From Tolypothrix sp. PCC 7910 (lineage in GTDB: Bacteria; Cyanobacteriota; Cyanobacteriia; Cyanobacteriales; Nostocaceae): a stretch of 64,000 nt of DNA. Where the stretch lies: the NCBI RefSeq assembly GCF_011769525.1, contig NZ_CP050440.1, positions 5,767,501-5,831,500 of the forward strand, given 5' to 3'. This document shows, in pieces, positions 28,202 to 37,626 of the stretch (position 1 is the stretch's first letter; each line of letters opens with the position of its first letter). Position numbers and translations under genes: made by a program. The notes beneath the pieces were generated by a model that saw nothing but the letters and a program-made list of their open reading frames with translations, ran no database searches and was not told the origin of the DNA.

Positions 28202-28349
28202 TGGTTAGGGACTGGGGACTAGGGATTGGGGAACTCGGGGCCCCCTCTGGGGATAAGGGGTAATGGGGACTGGGAACTAGGAGAGAAAAGCCTATTACCA
28301 ATTACCAATTACCAGTTACCTATGCCCAATAAGCAATGAGGAGAGGAGA
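28202..28349 (+). repeat. hupS-hupL spacer with G-rich and TTACCAA-type heptamers
   Basis: Contains GGGGACT/GGGATTG-type units, a GC-rich CGGGGCCCCCTC block that can pair with itself, and three ATTACCA units at about 28293-28320. A strong AGGAGAGGAG ribosome-binding site precedes hupL at 28337-28349. The fold may affect the relative amounts of HupS and HupL. Confidence 0.6.
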
Positions 28350-29945
28350 ATGAGTATTCAAACATTAGATATTTCACCAGTTGGTAGAGTTGAAGGCGAT
28401 TTAGATGTGCGGGTAGAAATTGCCGACGGACAAGTAGTCAACGCTTGGACACAAGCCGAACTATTTCGTGGATTTGAAATTATCTTGAAAGGCAAAGACC
28501 CGCAAGCAGGATTAATTGTAACACCACGTATTTGTGGTATTTGCGGTGCTTCCCACCTTTCTTGTGCATCTTGGGCATTAGATACAGCTTGGCAAACAGA
28601 AGTACCACGCAACGCTATCTTAGCCAGAAATCTTGGTCAAATTGTTGAAACGATACAAAGTATTCCTCGGTACTTTTATGGCTTATATGCCATTGACCTC
28701 ACCAACAAAAAGTACCAAAACAGCCCATTTTATGAAGAAGCCGTGAAACGCTTTGCGGCTTTTACAGGCAAATCATACGAAATAGGTGTCACTATTTCCG
28801 GCAAACCTGTACAAATTTACGCCCTTTTAGGTGGACAATGGCCCCATTCTAGCTACATGGTTCCTGGCGGTGTGATGTGCGCCCCCACCCTCACAGACGT
28901 AACTCGCGCTTGGTCAATTCTGGAATATTTCCGGACAAATTGGATTGAACCAGTGTGGTTGGGTTGTTCGATGGAACGCTATGAAGAAATCAAAACCTAT
29001 GATGACTTCATGGCTTGGTTAGATGAAAGCCCGAATCACGCCAATTCTGACTTAGGTTTTTACTGGCGCATGGGTTTGGATATTGGTCTAGATAAATATG
29101 GTGCTGGTGTAGGTAAATACATTTCCTGGGGATATTTACCCCATGAAGACAAATATCAAAAGCCAACTATCGAAGGACGCAATGCAGCCTTAATCATGAA
29201 AAGCGGTGTGTATGACAGCTTCAGCGATACTCACAGCTTAATGGAACATACCTTTGCGCGGGAAAACACCAATCATTCTTGGTATGACGAAGGTACAGGC
29301 AGTGTTCACCCTTTTGATCGCACAACCCAACCTACTCAAAATAATACCAAAGACTTTGACCACGCCTATTCCTGGTCAACTGCTGTCAGTCACATCAACT
29401 ATGGACGCTTAGAAGCTGGCCCCTTTGCTAGACAAATGGTTGCTGGTGGAAAACATGGTGAGTCTTGGCAACACTACGATGGCTTTATTTTAAGTATGTT
29501 TAAAGCTATGGGTGGTGCAAGTCTGCATCTGCGCCAATTAGCGCGAATGCATGAATTGATTAAACTCTACCGTCAAGCTGAACGCTGCTTGCGTGAGTTC
29601 CGCTTAAACGACCCCTGGTATATCAAACCCAAAGAACAAGATGGGCGTGGCTGGGGTGCAACGGAAGCGGCGCGTGGTGCTTTGTGCCATTGGATCGAGT
29701 TAGAAGGTGGCAGAATCAAGAACTATCAAGTTATTGCCCCCACTACTTGGAACGTCGGCCCCCGCGATGGTGAAGGTATTCGCGGCCCGATTGAGGAAGC
29801 GTTAATTGGTACGCCAATTTATGATGCAACTGACCCTGTGGAAGTTGGACATGTCGCCCGTTCCTTTGATTCCTGTTTAGTTTGTACAGTCCACGCCCAC
29901 GATGCCAAAACAGGTAAAGAATTAGCCCGCTTCCGCACCGCTTAG
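28350..29945 (+). CDS. hupL: Uptake [NiFe]-hydrogenase large subunit HupL
   Basis: Catalytic subunit that binds the NiFe(CN)2CO centre. The 531-residue protein has the first ligand motif RICGICGASHLS (residues about 59-70) and the C-terminal motif FDSCLVCTVH, the second CxxC. The family's usual DPC reads DSC here. The residues after the His (about 16) would be removed by the HupW protease during maturation. The reading frame is continuous: there is no developmentally excised element such as the one inside hupL of Anabaena PCC 7120. hupW is not in the window. Confidence 0.97.
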   Translation: MSIQTLDISPVGRVEGDLDVRVEIADGQVVNAWTQAELFRGFEIILKGKDPQAGLIVTPRICGICGASHLSCASWALDTAWQTEVPRNAILARNLGQIVETIQSIPRYFYGLYAIDLTNKKYQNSPFYEEAVKRFAAFTGKSYEIGVTISGKPVQIYALLGGQWPHSSYMVPGGVMCAPTLTDVTRAWSILEYFRTNWIEPVWLGCSMERYEEIKTYDDFMAWLDESPNHANSDLGFYWRMGLDIGLDKYGAGVGKYISWGYLPHEDKYQKPTIEGRNAALIMKSGVYDSFSDTHSLMEHTFARENTNHSWYDEGTGSVHPFDRTTQPTQNNTKDFDHAYSWSTAVSHINYGRLEAGPFARQMVAGGKHGESWQHYDGFILSMFKAMGGASLHLRQLARMHELIKLYRQAERCLREFRLNDPWYIKPKEQDGRGWGATEAARGALCHWIELEGGRIKNYQVIAPTTWNVGPRDGEGIRGPIEEALIGTPIYDATDPVEVGHVARSFDSCLVCTVHAHDAKTGKELARFRTA

Positions 29946-29957
29946 GCATAAGATTAC

Positions 29958-30010
29958 GGACACTTGGAAAGCAGTAGCTAACGATTGGGAATCTGTCTAA
30001 ACAAGTGTCC
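29958..30010. terminator. Inverted repeat after hupL
   Basis: GGACACTTG (29958-29966) pairs perfectly with CAAGTGTCC (30002-30010). The 35-base loop is long for a terminator, but it lies between convergent hupL and the toxin gene. A T-rich stretch follows on the plus side. Confidence 0.4.
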
Positions 30011-30040
30011 TACTATTTGCCTCTATTTTTAAATAGCAGA

Positions 30041-30541
30041 TTATTCAATTTCTCCAGCTTCTTTAAGTGCAACATCAATCACTTTTTGACTTAAGCGAAT
30101 ATTGTGATTCAGCATTTTTTGAATAGCTGTTTTAATAGACAAGGGATAACCTTCACGTTTAGCACGTAATAAAATCCCAATTGAACCTGTCACCGACAGA
30201 CCGCTTAATCTGGCTATTCTTCGCCCTACAGATTCATCAATGCAAACAGTAGAAATATTTTCATTTAATGCTAGTTGAATAACTGATGCTTCTCCCAAAT
30301 CTAAGGAGTTAAATAGCAAAGGAGAAATAGTTAATGGAGAATTTTGCTTTTGTAACCACGATGCCGATTGAAATTCATGTATTCCCAATCCTGTAGAACC
30401 ACCAGCGAGTATTTCTTGGCAGACTTCAAAAGGAACAAAAACATCCATATAGAGAGACTGTAAAATATTTAAGTCTCCAAGGGCAGCAATAATAGCAATT
30501 AATGGAGAAGTATTAATTACTATTTGGTTAGGCTTAGGCAT
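30041..30541 (-). CDS. Toxin-like DUF3368 (PIN-like) protein
   Basis: The 166-residue protein starts PNQIVINTSPLIAIIAALGD with a PIN-type Asp/Ser-type start, then LDLGEASVIQLALNE and CIDESVGRRIARLSGLSVTG. These are the conserved acidic and basic positions of DUF3368, the toxin half of UPF0175/DUF3368 pairs. Such proteins are presumed RNases. It overlaps the antitoxin gene by eight bases at 30534-30541. Confidence 0.85.
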   Translation of the reverse strand: MPKPNQIVINTSPLIAIIAALGDLNILQSLYMDVFVPFEVCQEILAGGSTGLGIHEFQSASWLQKQNSPLTISPLLFNSLDLGEASVIQLALNENISTVCIDESVGRRIARLSGLSVTGSIGILLRAKREGYPLSIKTAIQKMLNHNIRLSQKVIDVALKEAGEIE

Positions 30542-30803
30542 TTTCTATATCTGATAATAATTCCTCTTCACTTAAGTCAATCAAGGAAATTCCATAATCA
30601 TTAAGTTTGAGAATAAAAGTTACCCTATCAACCCCTAATAATGCTGCAGCCATACCGGAGGAAAGACGTTTCATTTCATATAATTTAACTGCCATAGCCC
30701 ATTTAGATTCTTGTTCAAATTCTTCTCTGGTTTTACCAACAGCATCAGGTAATGTCTCTGGGTAATTAATTGTCATTTCAAAAGGCATATATTTTTTTAA
30801 CAA
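30534..30803 (-). CDS. UPF0175 antitoxin
   Basis: The 89-residue protein shows the UPF0175 pattern: a short N-terminal strand (MTINYPETLPDA), REEFEQESKWAMAVKLYE, a ribbon-helix/helix-turn-helix-like GMAAALLGVDRVTF, and an acidic end. A start at Met6 (30788, MPFEMTINYPE) is also possible. It lies upstream of, and overlaps, the toxin, as is usual for this pair. Confidence 0.85.
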   Translation of the reverse strand: MLKKYMPFEMTINYPETLPDAVGKTREEFEQESKWAMAVKLYEMKRLSSGMAAALLGVDRVTFILKLNDYGISLIDLSEEELLSDIENA

Positions 30804-30842
30804 AACTGTGAGAGAGGTGCGTTACACTAGCGCTAACAAACC

Positions 30843-30868
30843 CTACATCTACATCTACATCTACATCA
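30843..30868. repeat. CTACAT hexamer repeat
   Basis: Four perfect CTACAT units in tandem, beside the antitoxin start. A six-base unit suggests simple slippage. Confidence 0.8.
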
Positions 30869-30966
30869 TACTCTCTGCGTATCTGCAGTTTAAAAATCAA
30901 TTTAACCACAGAGGCACAGAGAACACGGAGAAAAAAGTTTATGGTAATCATTGCTAATTAAGACAC

Positions 30967-30996
30967 AAAAAAAGAGGCAGATAAATTATCTGCCTC
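30967..30996 (-). terminator. Rho-independent terminator of the glutamate dehydrogenase gene
   Basis: On the minus strand, a perfect 11-base stem (GAGGCAGATAA with TTATCTGCCTC, plus-strand 30974-30996) with a single-base loop is followed by seven T (30967-30973). It lies about 25 bases below the stop at 31020. Confidence 0.9.
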
Positions 30997-31019
30997 AGAA
31001 CACTATCAGGGATAAAAAT

Positions 31020-32309
31020 TTATGGATAAAGACCTCTGTCAGTTAACGCTTGCGCTACACGACCAACACCCAAGGTATAAGCTGCTAACCTTAGAGGGAT
31101 TTGCCGCAACTTCGATTGTTGAATTACTTGATGGTAAGCTTGCACCATCAAATGTTCCATTTCACGGTTAACTCTTTCCTCATCCCAAAATACATAGGAA
31201 AGCCCTTGTACCCATTCCAAATAACTCACGACCACACCACCAGCGTTCGCCAAAATATCAGGTAGCACGATCGCACCCCGCGCTTCTAAAGCCCTGTTTG
31301 CTTCCAGTGTGACTGGGCCGTTAGCCGCCTCTGCAATAATCTGCGCTTTGATTTGATTCACATTCTCTTCGGTGATTTGATTTTCCAAAGCTGCGGGAAT
31401 TAAAACATCACAAGGTAAAGTTAGCAAATCTGCATTGCTAATTGCGATCGCATCTGGAAAACCAACAACACTGCGATGATTTCTACTGGCGTAAGCTTTC
31501 ACTGCGGGAATATCTAAGCCAGCTTCCGAATATATCCCCCCACTACTGGTAGAGACAGCAATAATTTTTGACCCAGCTTGGTGTAGTAATTCAGCTGCGG
31601 CAATACCTACGTTACCAAAACCCTGAATAACTACTCGCATTCCTGCCAAGGATCTACCTTGATCCGCCAAAGCTTCACGAACAATAATCATTGCACCGCG
31701 TCCTGTAGCCATTTCCCGTCCTCTGGAACCACCTACAGAAATTGGTTTACCAGTAACAACACCAGGAACAGCATGACCTACATTCACTGAATATGTGTCC
31801 ATCATCCAAGCCATCTCTCGGGCAGAAGTTCCCATATCTGGCGCGGGGATGTCTACAGATGGGCCGATATCTTTAATTAATTCGCTGGTGTAACGTCGGG
31901 TAATTCGTTCCAATTCGCTAGCACTGTACTGTTTTGGATCGATCGCAATTCCTCCCTTGGCACCACCGTAGGGAATACCTAACAACGCACATTTCCAAGT
32001 CATTAGCATTGCTAAAGCAGACACTTCTCGTAGTGTCACCGCCGGATGGTAACGAATACCACCTTTGTATGGCCCTAAAATATCGGAGTGTTGTACCCGA
32101 TGTCCTGCAAAGACACGAATTTCGCCGTTATCCAGTTTTACTGGAATGGAAACTGTCACTACTTTGCGTGGGTGGCTAAGAATTTCTAAGATTCCTTGGT
32201 CTAATTTTAATTCTTTAGCTGCTGCTTCTAAATAACTACAAGCTTGATCGAATGGACAAATATACGCTGGAGAGGCAGGTTCCAGCGGCATCACAGGTGT
32301 TGCAATCAT
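31020..32309 (-). CDS. gdhA: Glu/Leu/Phe/Val dehydrogenase, GdhA type
   Basis: Reversible oxidative deamination of an amino acid, most likely glutamate. The 429-residue protein has PYKGGIRYHPAV, the substrate-binding CALLGIPYGGAKGGI with catalytic Lys, DIPAPDMGTSAREMAW, and a Rossmann GFGNVGIAAAELL near residue 230, then EGANGP-like EAANGPVT. The length fits hexameric GDH. The specificity for glutamate is inferred from overall similarity, and valine or leucine are possible. It stands alone with its own terminator. Confidence 0.88.
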   Translation of the reverse strand: MIATPVMPLEPASPAYICPFDQACSYLEAAAKELKLDQGILEILSHPRKVVTVSIPVKLDNGEIRVFAGHRVQHSDILGPYKGGIRYHPAVTLREVSALAMLMTWKCALLGIPYGGAKGGIAIDPKQYSASELERITRRYTSELIKDIGPSVDIPAPDMGTSAREMAWMMDTYSVNVGHAVPGVVTGKPISVGGSRGREMATGRGAMIIVREALADQGRSLAGMRVVIQGFGNVGIAAAELLHQAGSKIIAVSTSSGGIYSEAGLDIPAVKAYASRNHRSVVGFPDAIAISNADLLTLPCDVLIPAALENQITEENVNQIKAQIIAEAANGPVTLEANRALEARGAIVLPDILANAGGVVVSYLEWVQGLSYVFWDEERVNREMEHLMVQAYHQVIQQSKLRQIPLRLAAYTLGVGRVAQALTDRGLYP

Positions 32310-32504
32310 AAAATTTTCTCCCTAATCGCGGTATCTTTGCGAACCGGAATATATATGTCTGGGGAAAGGTTAAAGGGTAAAGGATTTTTCTTTCCCTTTC
32401 CCCTTTAGCCGACCAGTATTGATATATGCCTAGCTTATCCTTTCTTATAAAGAAATTAGAGAATTTGTAGTTTTTGTTACAATTTTATTTTGATTTTATG
32501 TAGT

Positions 32505-32545
32505 AAAAACTAAAGGAACACAGAATCGAAAATCTGTGTTCCTTT
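32505..32545 (-). terminator. Terminator of the carotenoid oxygenase gene
   Basis: A perfect 13-base stem, AAAGGAACACAGA (32512-32524) with TCTGTGTTCCTTT (32533-32545), and an eight-base loop. On the minus strand five T follow (32505-32509). Confidence 0.85.
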
Positions 32546-32571
32546 GTAATAAGGCGATCGCTTTTCTGGAA

Positions 32572-34071
32572 TTAGCCTTGTACAAACACCTCAGGCGTAA
32601 AACTGCCGTGCAAACCGTAGGGTATATGATGCTTGAGATGTAAACGCGCGATCGCACCTTTATGCAAATCGCGTGCATCCAAAATCACCACATCTGAGCG
32701 ATGATGAGCCGCATCATAAACTAAAGCCAATAGCCAGCCGTCATCTTCTGTTTGAGAATTGGGACGGGGGACAAAAATTGGTTCGCCCGTAAAACCGCGC
32801 GGTGCTGCACTCCACAGTTGTCTTTCACCAGAATCTAAATCAATTTTCAAAATTGCTTGTAAAGGCGCATTACCTGTTTCTGCATGAGCTGCACCTATAT
32901 ATAGATAACGATATTGGTGACCTACGTTATCTGGATGAATAGTAGGAAACTCACAGCAACGGCTTTCTATTAATTGTCTTTGGACTGTGCCATTTTGCAG
33001 TTGTAGTGCAAACCGCCAGAGTTGTCCCGGTGCGATCGCCTCAAAATTAACTTGGCGGAAATCGCTTTCGGGTTCGACTTCTGGTAAGGAATCGTAGCAA
33101 ATCGAGTCAATCACAATTTCATCCCCCACCTCAAAAGCATTGATGTGATGGAAGACGAAACCTGATTGAGTTTCCAGAATTTTTACACCTGTTTTCGCAG
33201 TTTCGGGGTTGCGGGGAATAACGACGATCCGAGTTGGCTGATTTGGCTGAAACTTGATACATTCCCCAGCCGAACGTATTCCGAAAGCGAAAGGTAGGGG
33301 ATTGAAAGTAACAGGATTTTGGAACAAGATGCAGTAATTAGGCGTAATCACAAAATCGTGAATGAAGCAGAAACCAGGCACACTATGAGCGTGTTTTCTG
33401 ATCATTTCCCCTGCTGGGTTTAGCTCAAAAATCGTAATTTTGGTGGATAGTCCCGGCTGAATTGAAAAGTTGACCAAACAAGGCGCGCCATTATCTTGGT
33501 TGCAGCTGGGGTCAAGGCGGGGATGAGCGCTAAAAGCTTCACCTGTTGATAATACACCATTGAAATATTCCCTTCCCAAGGTTTCCAAGGTGTTAGGGTC
33601 GAGGTGGTGAGGTTCAGCAGCTTCCCACAGCGCCAAAAGTTTCCCACCCCAGTAGATGACGTTGGTGTTAGCAATATTTTTGATTTTGAAATCAAAGAGA
33701 TTAGCTAGCCAACTGCCTGGTTTTTGCGTACCAAATACACCGCGATACAGAATTTTTCCCGCTTTTTGTTCTTCTAAGTAGCCTTCAGTGCGGATAAAGC
33801 GATTGCGAAAATGGGCACGACCATTAACAAAGCTAATACGGCTAATCATGCCATCACCATCAAAGGGATGATGAATCTGTTGCCCGTTGACATCGAGTAA
33901 GCCAGGGCCGTTTCTAAATAGCGTACCTTGTAGTTGTGGAGGAATTGCTCCTTCAATATCATCAATCCAATAATCAAATTCTTGCTTTAAAGATTGATAT
34001 CCCCCCTGCCAATCTTCGCGATTGTAGGATTTTTCTAAAATTGCGTTTTCTGAAATTTTTGAACTCTGCAT
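32572..34071 (-). CDS. Carotenoid cleavage oxygenase (RPE65 family)
   Basis: Fe(II)-dependent cleavage of carotenoids or apocarotenoids. The 499-residue beta-propeller protein has histidine-containing blades at FSAHPRLDP, FCFIHDFVITP, FVFHHINAFEVGD and PYGLHGSFTPEVFV. These match the four iron-binding histidines of the family. The N-terminus has LFRNGPGLLDVNGQQIHHPFDGDGM. It is similar in length to cyanobacterial apocarotenoid oxygenase (Diox1/ACO). Substrate and cleavage site are not determined by sequence. It runs on the minus strand above gdhA, with a terminator. Confidence 0.93.
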   Translation of the reverse strand: MQSSKISENAILEKSYNREDWQGGYQSLKQEFDYWIDDIEGAIPPQLQGTLFRNGPGLLDVNGQQIHHPFDGDGMISRISFVNGRAHFRNRFIRTEGYLEEQKAGKILYRGVFGTQKPGSWLANLFDFKIKNIANTNVIYWGGKLLALWEAAEPHHLDPNTLETLGREYFNGVLSTGEAFSAHPRLDPSCNQDNGAPCLVNFSIQPGLSTKITIFELNPAGEMIRKHAHSVPGFCFIHDFVITPNYCILFQNPVTFNPLPFAFGIRSAGECIKFQPNQPTRIVVIPRNPETAKTGVKILETQSGFVFHHINAFEVGDEIVIDSICYDSLPEVEPESDFRQVNFEAIAPGQLWRFALQLQNGTVQRQLIESRCCEFPTIHPDNVGHQYRYLYIGAAHAETGNAPLQAILKIDLDSGERQLWSAAPRGFTGEPIFVPRPNSQTEDDGWLLALVYDAAHHRSDVVILDARDLHKGAIARLHLKHHIPYGLHGSFTPEVFVQG

Positions 34072-34185
34072 CTGCTATATATTCTTAAAAAAGATGAAGG
34101 ATAAACAATGAAGTCAGAATTGATCAACGCTTAAATCTGGACTAATGCGTTATCTCTTGTTAAGCGAAGTAATTTAACACTTCCG

Positions 34186-34212
34186 ACTTCTCCTGCGGAG
34201 ACGCTACGCGAA
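34186..34212. repeat. Interspersed repeat TCTCCTGCGGAGACGCTACGCGAAC
   Basis: CTTCTCCTGCGGAGACGCTACGCGAAC matches a sequence common in Nostoc genomes (usually TCTCCTACGGAGACGCTACGCG). It contains a short GTCTCC/GGAGAC palindrome. It lies just downstream of the FBT transporter gene (stop 34226). Confidence 0.55.
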
Positions 34213-34225
34213 CTGACTTCAGCCT

Positions 34226-35653
34226 TCAGTTAACTCGGGTGATGGTAGCCTCAACGTCAGTTATCAACTCGGGTAAAAATTGCTCACCTTGAGTTGCTGA
34301 GGCTGGTTGCAATGCTGTGGAAATTTGACTTTGATCTGCTGCTGCTGGTAGCCAGTTGAGAAATGGCAGTGGTAACAGGGTGCTGAGGTTAGTAATCATC
34401 ACCAACAACCACAGAGAATCAAAATTAGTTTCTGTGATTCCCAGCCAATGCATGATAATGGCCCCAAATTCATAGGAAACCATTCCTGCTAAATTCGACA
34501 CCGACATTAATAAGGCAAATAATGTCGCTTCTACTCCAGGGGGACAAAGTCTAGCAGCCAGTACCAATACAGGCATATAGGCAATTTGCCCCATAACGGT
34601 GAGAATTAAGCTATCACCTAAACTAAACCAATGGTCATCTATACCTAAAGCGCGGTTTGTATGGGTGACTAATAGCAGCATTGTCATTCCTAAAGCTGCT
34701 GATAGCACTGTACTCCAACCAAAAATCACGCGAAAAGGTAAGCTTTTCAGGAAGCGCTGAAAAATCCAAATCCCTACTAAAGACGCGAGATTTGTAACTA
34801 GGCGCACTCGTCCCAAAAATTCTGGTGCAAAGTGCAATTCGTTGGTGGTGAAGAAGAAAAAGGCTGAGTCAGCAGTTGGTGTAGCTTGCCAAATAAAGAC
34901 AAATGCTGTTGGTAGCCAAATTGCTTTTTGGGTAACAGCTTGGCGGAGTTGGCTTAGTTGATGTTTAATGCTGACACTGTTATTTTGAGGGGAATTTTCC
35001 GCACTTTTATTTACAGGAGATTCGGCAATTAACCAAGCGACAGCCGAAACCAACAGGGGAAAAACAGCGGTAATCAAAAATACAGTGTGTGTAGAGAAAT
35101 GCTCTAACAGCCAGCCGCTAAAATATGCTGTAATCAAACCACCAAATGCAGAAGCACCCCAGCAAATAGATTGTAGTGAACCTGCATCGGCTTGGGATTC
35201 TGCTCTGGCGCGTTCGACTACTAGGGAGTCAACGATCACATCGCTGACTGCAACTGAAAGTGACCCCAGGGCGATCGCTAGTGTTGCTGCCCAGGTAGTA
35301 TGAACTAATGTGGCGAGGCTTACCCAGGAAATGGTTCCCAAGATCCCCGATAAAATTAGATATGGGCGGCGGCGATAGCCAAAAATGGGCAGGCCATCGG
35401 AGATGAAACCAAATACTGGTTTGATAATCCAAGGTAAGGCAACTATTCCTAGTAGCGCCGATACTTGGGTGGGACTCAGCAACAGTTCATCTTTTAGGAA
35501 AAAGCTGACGGCTAAACGCGCCAACCCTAAAATTCCTTGGACAAAGTAGACGGTAAGAATGGCGATTAACTCGGCACTTGGTTCATGACCGAAGAAAATT
35601 TTCTGTTTTACTGAGTCTTTGACCTTGGACAAGCCAGAGGAGTGAATCAGCAT
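34226..35653 (-). CDS. Folate/biopterin transporter (FBT/BT1) family protein
   Basis: A 12-helix membrane transporter of 475 residues. Family blocks: YFVQGILGLARLAVSFFLKDEL, PWIIKPVFGFISDGLPIFGYRRRPYL, and SDVIVDSLVVERARAES. These are distinctive for the FBT family found in cyanobacteria, plastids and protozoa. The substrate is probably a folate or pterin, but plant and cyanobacterial members differ. It is on the minus strand, 155 bases downstream of the carotenoid oxygenase start. Confidence 0.9.
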   Translation of the reverse strand: MLIHSSGLSKVKDSVKQKIFFGHEPSAELIAILTVYFVQGILGLARLAVSFFLKDELLLSPTQVSALLGIVALPWIIKPVFGFISDGLPIFGYRRRPYLILSGILGTISWVSLATLVHTTWAATLAIALGSLSVAVSDVIVDSLVVERARAESQADAGSLQSICWGASAFGGLITAYFSGWLLEHFSTHTVFLITAVFPLLVSAVAWLIAESPVNKSAENSPQNNSVSIKHQLSQLRQAVTQKAIWLPTAFVFIWQATPTADSAFFFFTTNELHFAPEFLGRVRLVTNLASLVGIWIFQRFLKSLPFRVIFGWSTVLSAALGMTMLLLVTHTNRALGIDDHWFSLGDSLILTVMGQIAYMPVLVLAARLCPPGVEATLFALLMSVSNLAGMVSYEFGAIIMHWLGITETNFDSLWLLVMITNLSTLLPLPFLNWLPAAADQSQISTALQPASATQGEQFLPELITDVEATITRVN

Positions 35654-37626
35654 TAGGTAAATATTTTTTAAGCTTTATCTACTTTTCTATATTATCTATG
35701 TTCTGAGAAATGGGGGTAAAGGCAGAGCTTGCGATCGCTAATGCAGTAATTCCCCACCACAAATAGTTGAAAGGGTACAGAGTCATACCGCTTAGCTATA
35801 TCTTTTGATATATTTAACAGCCAGATACGGAAAAATGCCTCATCGGAATTTTTTTATATGTGATTAAATATACGTCTAAGGTGCGATCGCCATCCCAACA
35901 GCAAGTTTTTTGATTGTCTGGCAAATTAAATGCGATCGCCCTCAACAAGAAAAGGATTTAACAAGATAGGGACAACCCTAAATCATCAATTATTGTCTGT
36001 CAAGGTAAATTTGAAGTCTGTAATGAGTATTTCTCAATCTTTATCTACAAGTTCTGTTTTATACCAATCAAATATTGACAATAGCCAAATCAAGCACATA
36101 GATAGAGGCTTATATGTATGTGCCCTTACCATCAAATCTACAACTACTTGCATTGACTAATTTTTGAAACTTCCATCGTTGCCATCAGCCACAGAAATAT
36201 AAGATTTACCGTAATACTGAAATTTATTTTTTTGGTCATATTTGCCCTATTATGAGCAAATACATAAAATATATAAACTTTTTTAATATGTATAAATATT
36301 AATTATTATATCTGGTTTCTACCGTCTTCCTCAGCAAGTGATTTAAAAAATCAAATAACATTTTTATCTATCATGACTCTCTGCAAAGATATTTTTCGAG
36401 ATATAAAAGTTTATCCTGTCTATTTACTTTTGACTTCTAGCGCTGTCGATTACAGGATATAAACTACTGAAGTCTTCGATGTAAGCAGACTAAAAAGCAT
36501 CAATACAATATAAAAACCTCTTCAATGTAGCTACATCTGAATCAATCCAAGAGTAATTAAATAGCGCCATAGTTTGGTTAAGCAAACTCTATATTAAAGA
36601 TTAAAAAAAGATTAACATCAATTTCTTTCTTGAGAATACATACTGTATAAAAAATTCCTGCGGGGAATACAAAATAGTATTACAAACCCAGTGCTCTACA
36701 TTCCCAAGCTTCCCTAGCTTTTGTCAGCAAGAAGTTAGGATTCAAAGTAAAAAAGCAAGTGCATTAATAGATTTATCAAGCTCAAAATGCCCTTGTTAGA
36801 AGCATAAACAAATTTTTTATTAACTATAAGTTCTTGTAACCTATCGGTACTCTGCCTTTCTTCGATAATTCTGAAAACACAAATTTAACTATATTTCCAT
36901 CTAGCGATATTAACTGTTTTATAAATTCATCGATAAGAAGAAATGAATGTCTCTGCTATACTTATGGATGAGATTTATGCGAAAATAGCTATTCTTACAA
37001 GTTTTCTGTTTTAATTATTGATTGATAAGTTTATTAACAAGCGATCGCATCCGACCTAGAGGTTATAACTCACAATCGCCAATAACAAAGTTGAGTCAGA
37101 TGACAAGCAATTTTTACAATTTGTTATCTCTAATAAAAAATCCTAATTTACATAAAAAATTAAGAATCTTATTGGACAAAACATAGAACTAAATATTATT
37201 CTAGTAGCGTGTTTTAAAAATTACTCTCTAGCAAAATAAGTTTTATAACGCGAGGTAATTTTACGGAATCACAAAAGACGCAAGTGTAGGCTTATAGGTT
37301 GCCTGCTTAAATACTCAAGTATAGCTGCTGTCTGTCTTGAGGGTTTACCCATGTAAGCCACTAATGTAGTGGGCTTTGTCTCAATCCCAAAAATCAACTT
37401 TCTTAAAGTATCAAAGCTGTAGATGCATTTCCCCTAAAGGATAACTAGCGACTCAGCTGCTTCTAAAAGGAGTGGGACAGAGGGCGCAGTGGTATCTCCA
37501 GCAAGGGTGGTATAGTCACAACAGGGTGCTGAGAAAAACCTGGGATTTTTCACTAGCAACCTGTAACTATAAATACCATAACTGTGATATTTCTATTTCT
37601 GTGAGCCGTAACAAGGAAATAAAACA
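35654..37626. other. Long gene-poor region upstream of the molybdoenzyme-like locus
   Basis: About 2 kb without a convincing coding sequence, strongly AT-rich. The only open frame (35930-36160, plus) is 76 residues with no recognisable features. Near its right end lies a hairpin (37355-37376) followed by a leader-like stretch (37440-37620) with several short self-complementary pieces. It presumably holds the promoter of the DJ-1/PfpI gene and may encode an untranslated RNA. Confidence 0.5.
37355..37376. other. Hairpin in the long upstream region
   Basis: AAGCCACTA (37355-37363) pairs with TAGTGGGCTT (37367-37376) with one bulged G and a three-base loop. No T tract follows, so it is not a standard terminator. 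It may be an end or a pause site of a transcript, about 250 bases before the DJ-1/PfpI gene. Confidence 0.45.

Noticed and set aside
35930-36160. 76-residue plus-strand ORF in the 2-kb gap
   Set aside because: Starts on a HIP1-like sequence, has no family features and no clear ribosome-binding site; an inner ATG at 36023 gives only 45 residues.
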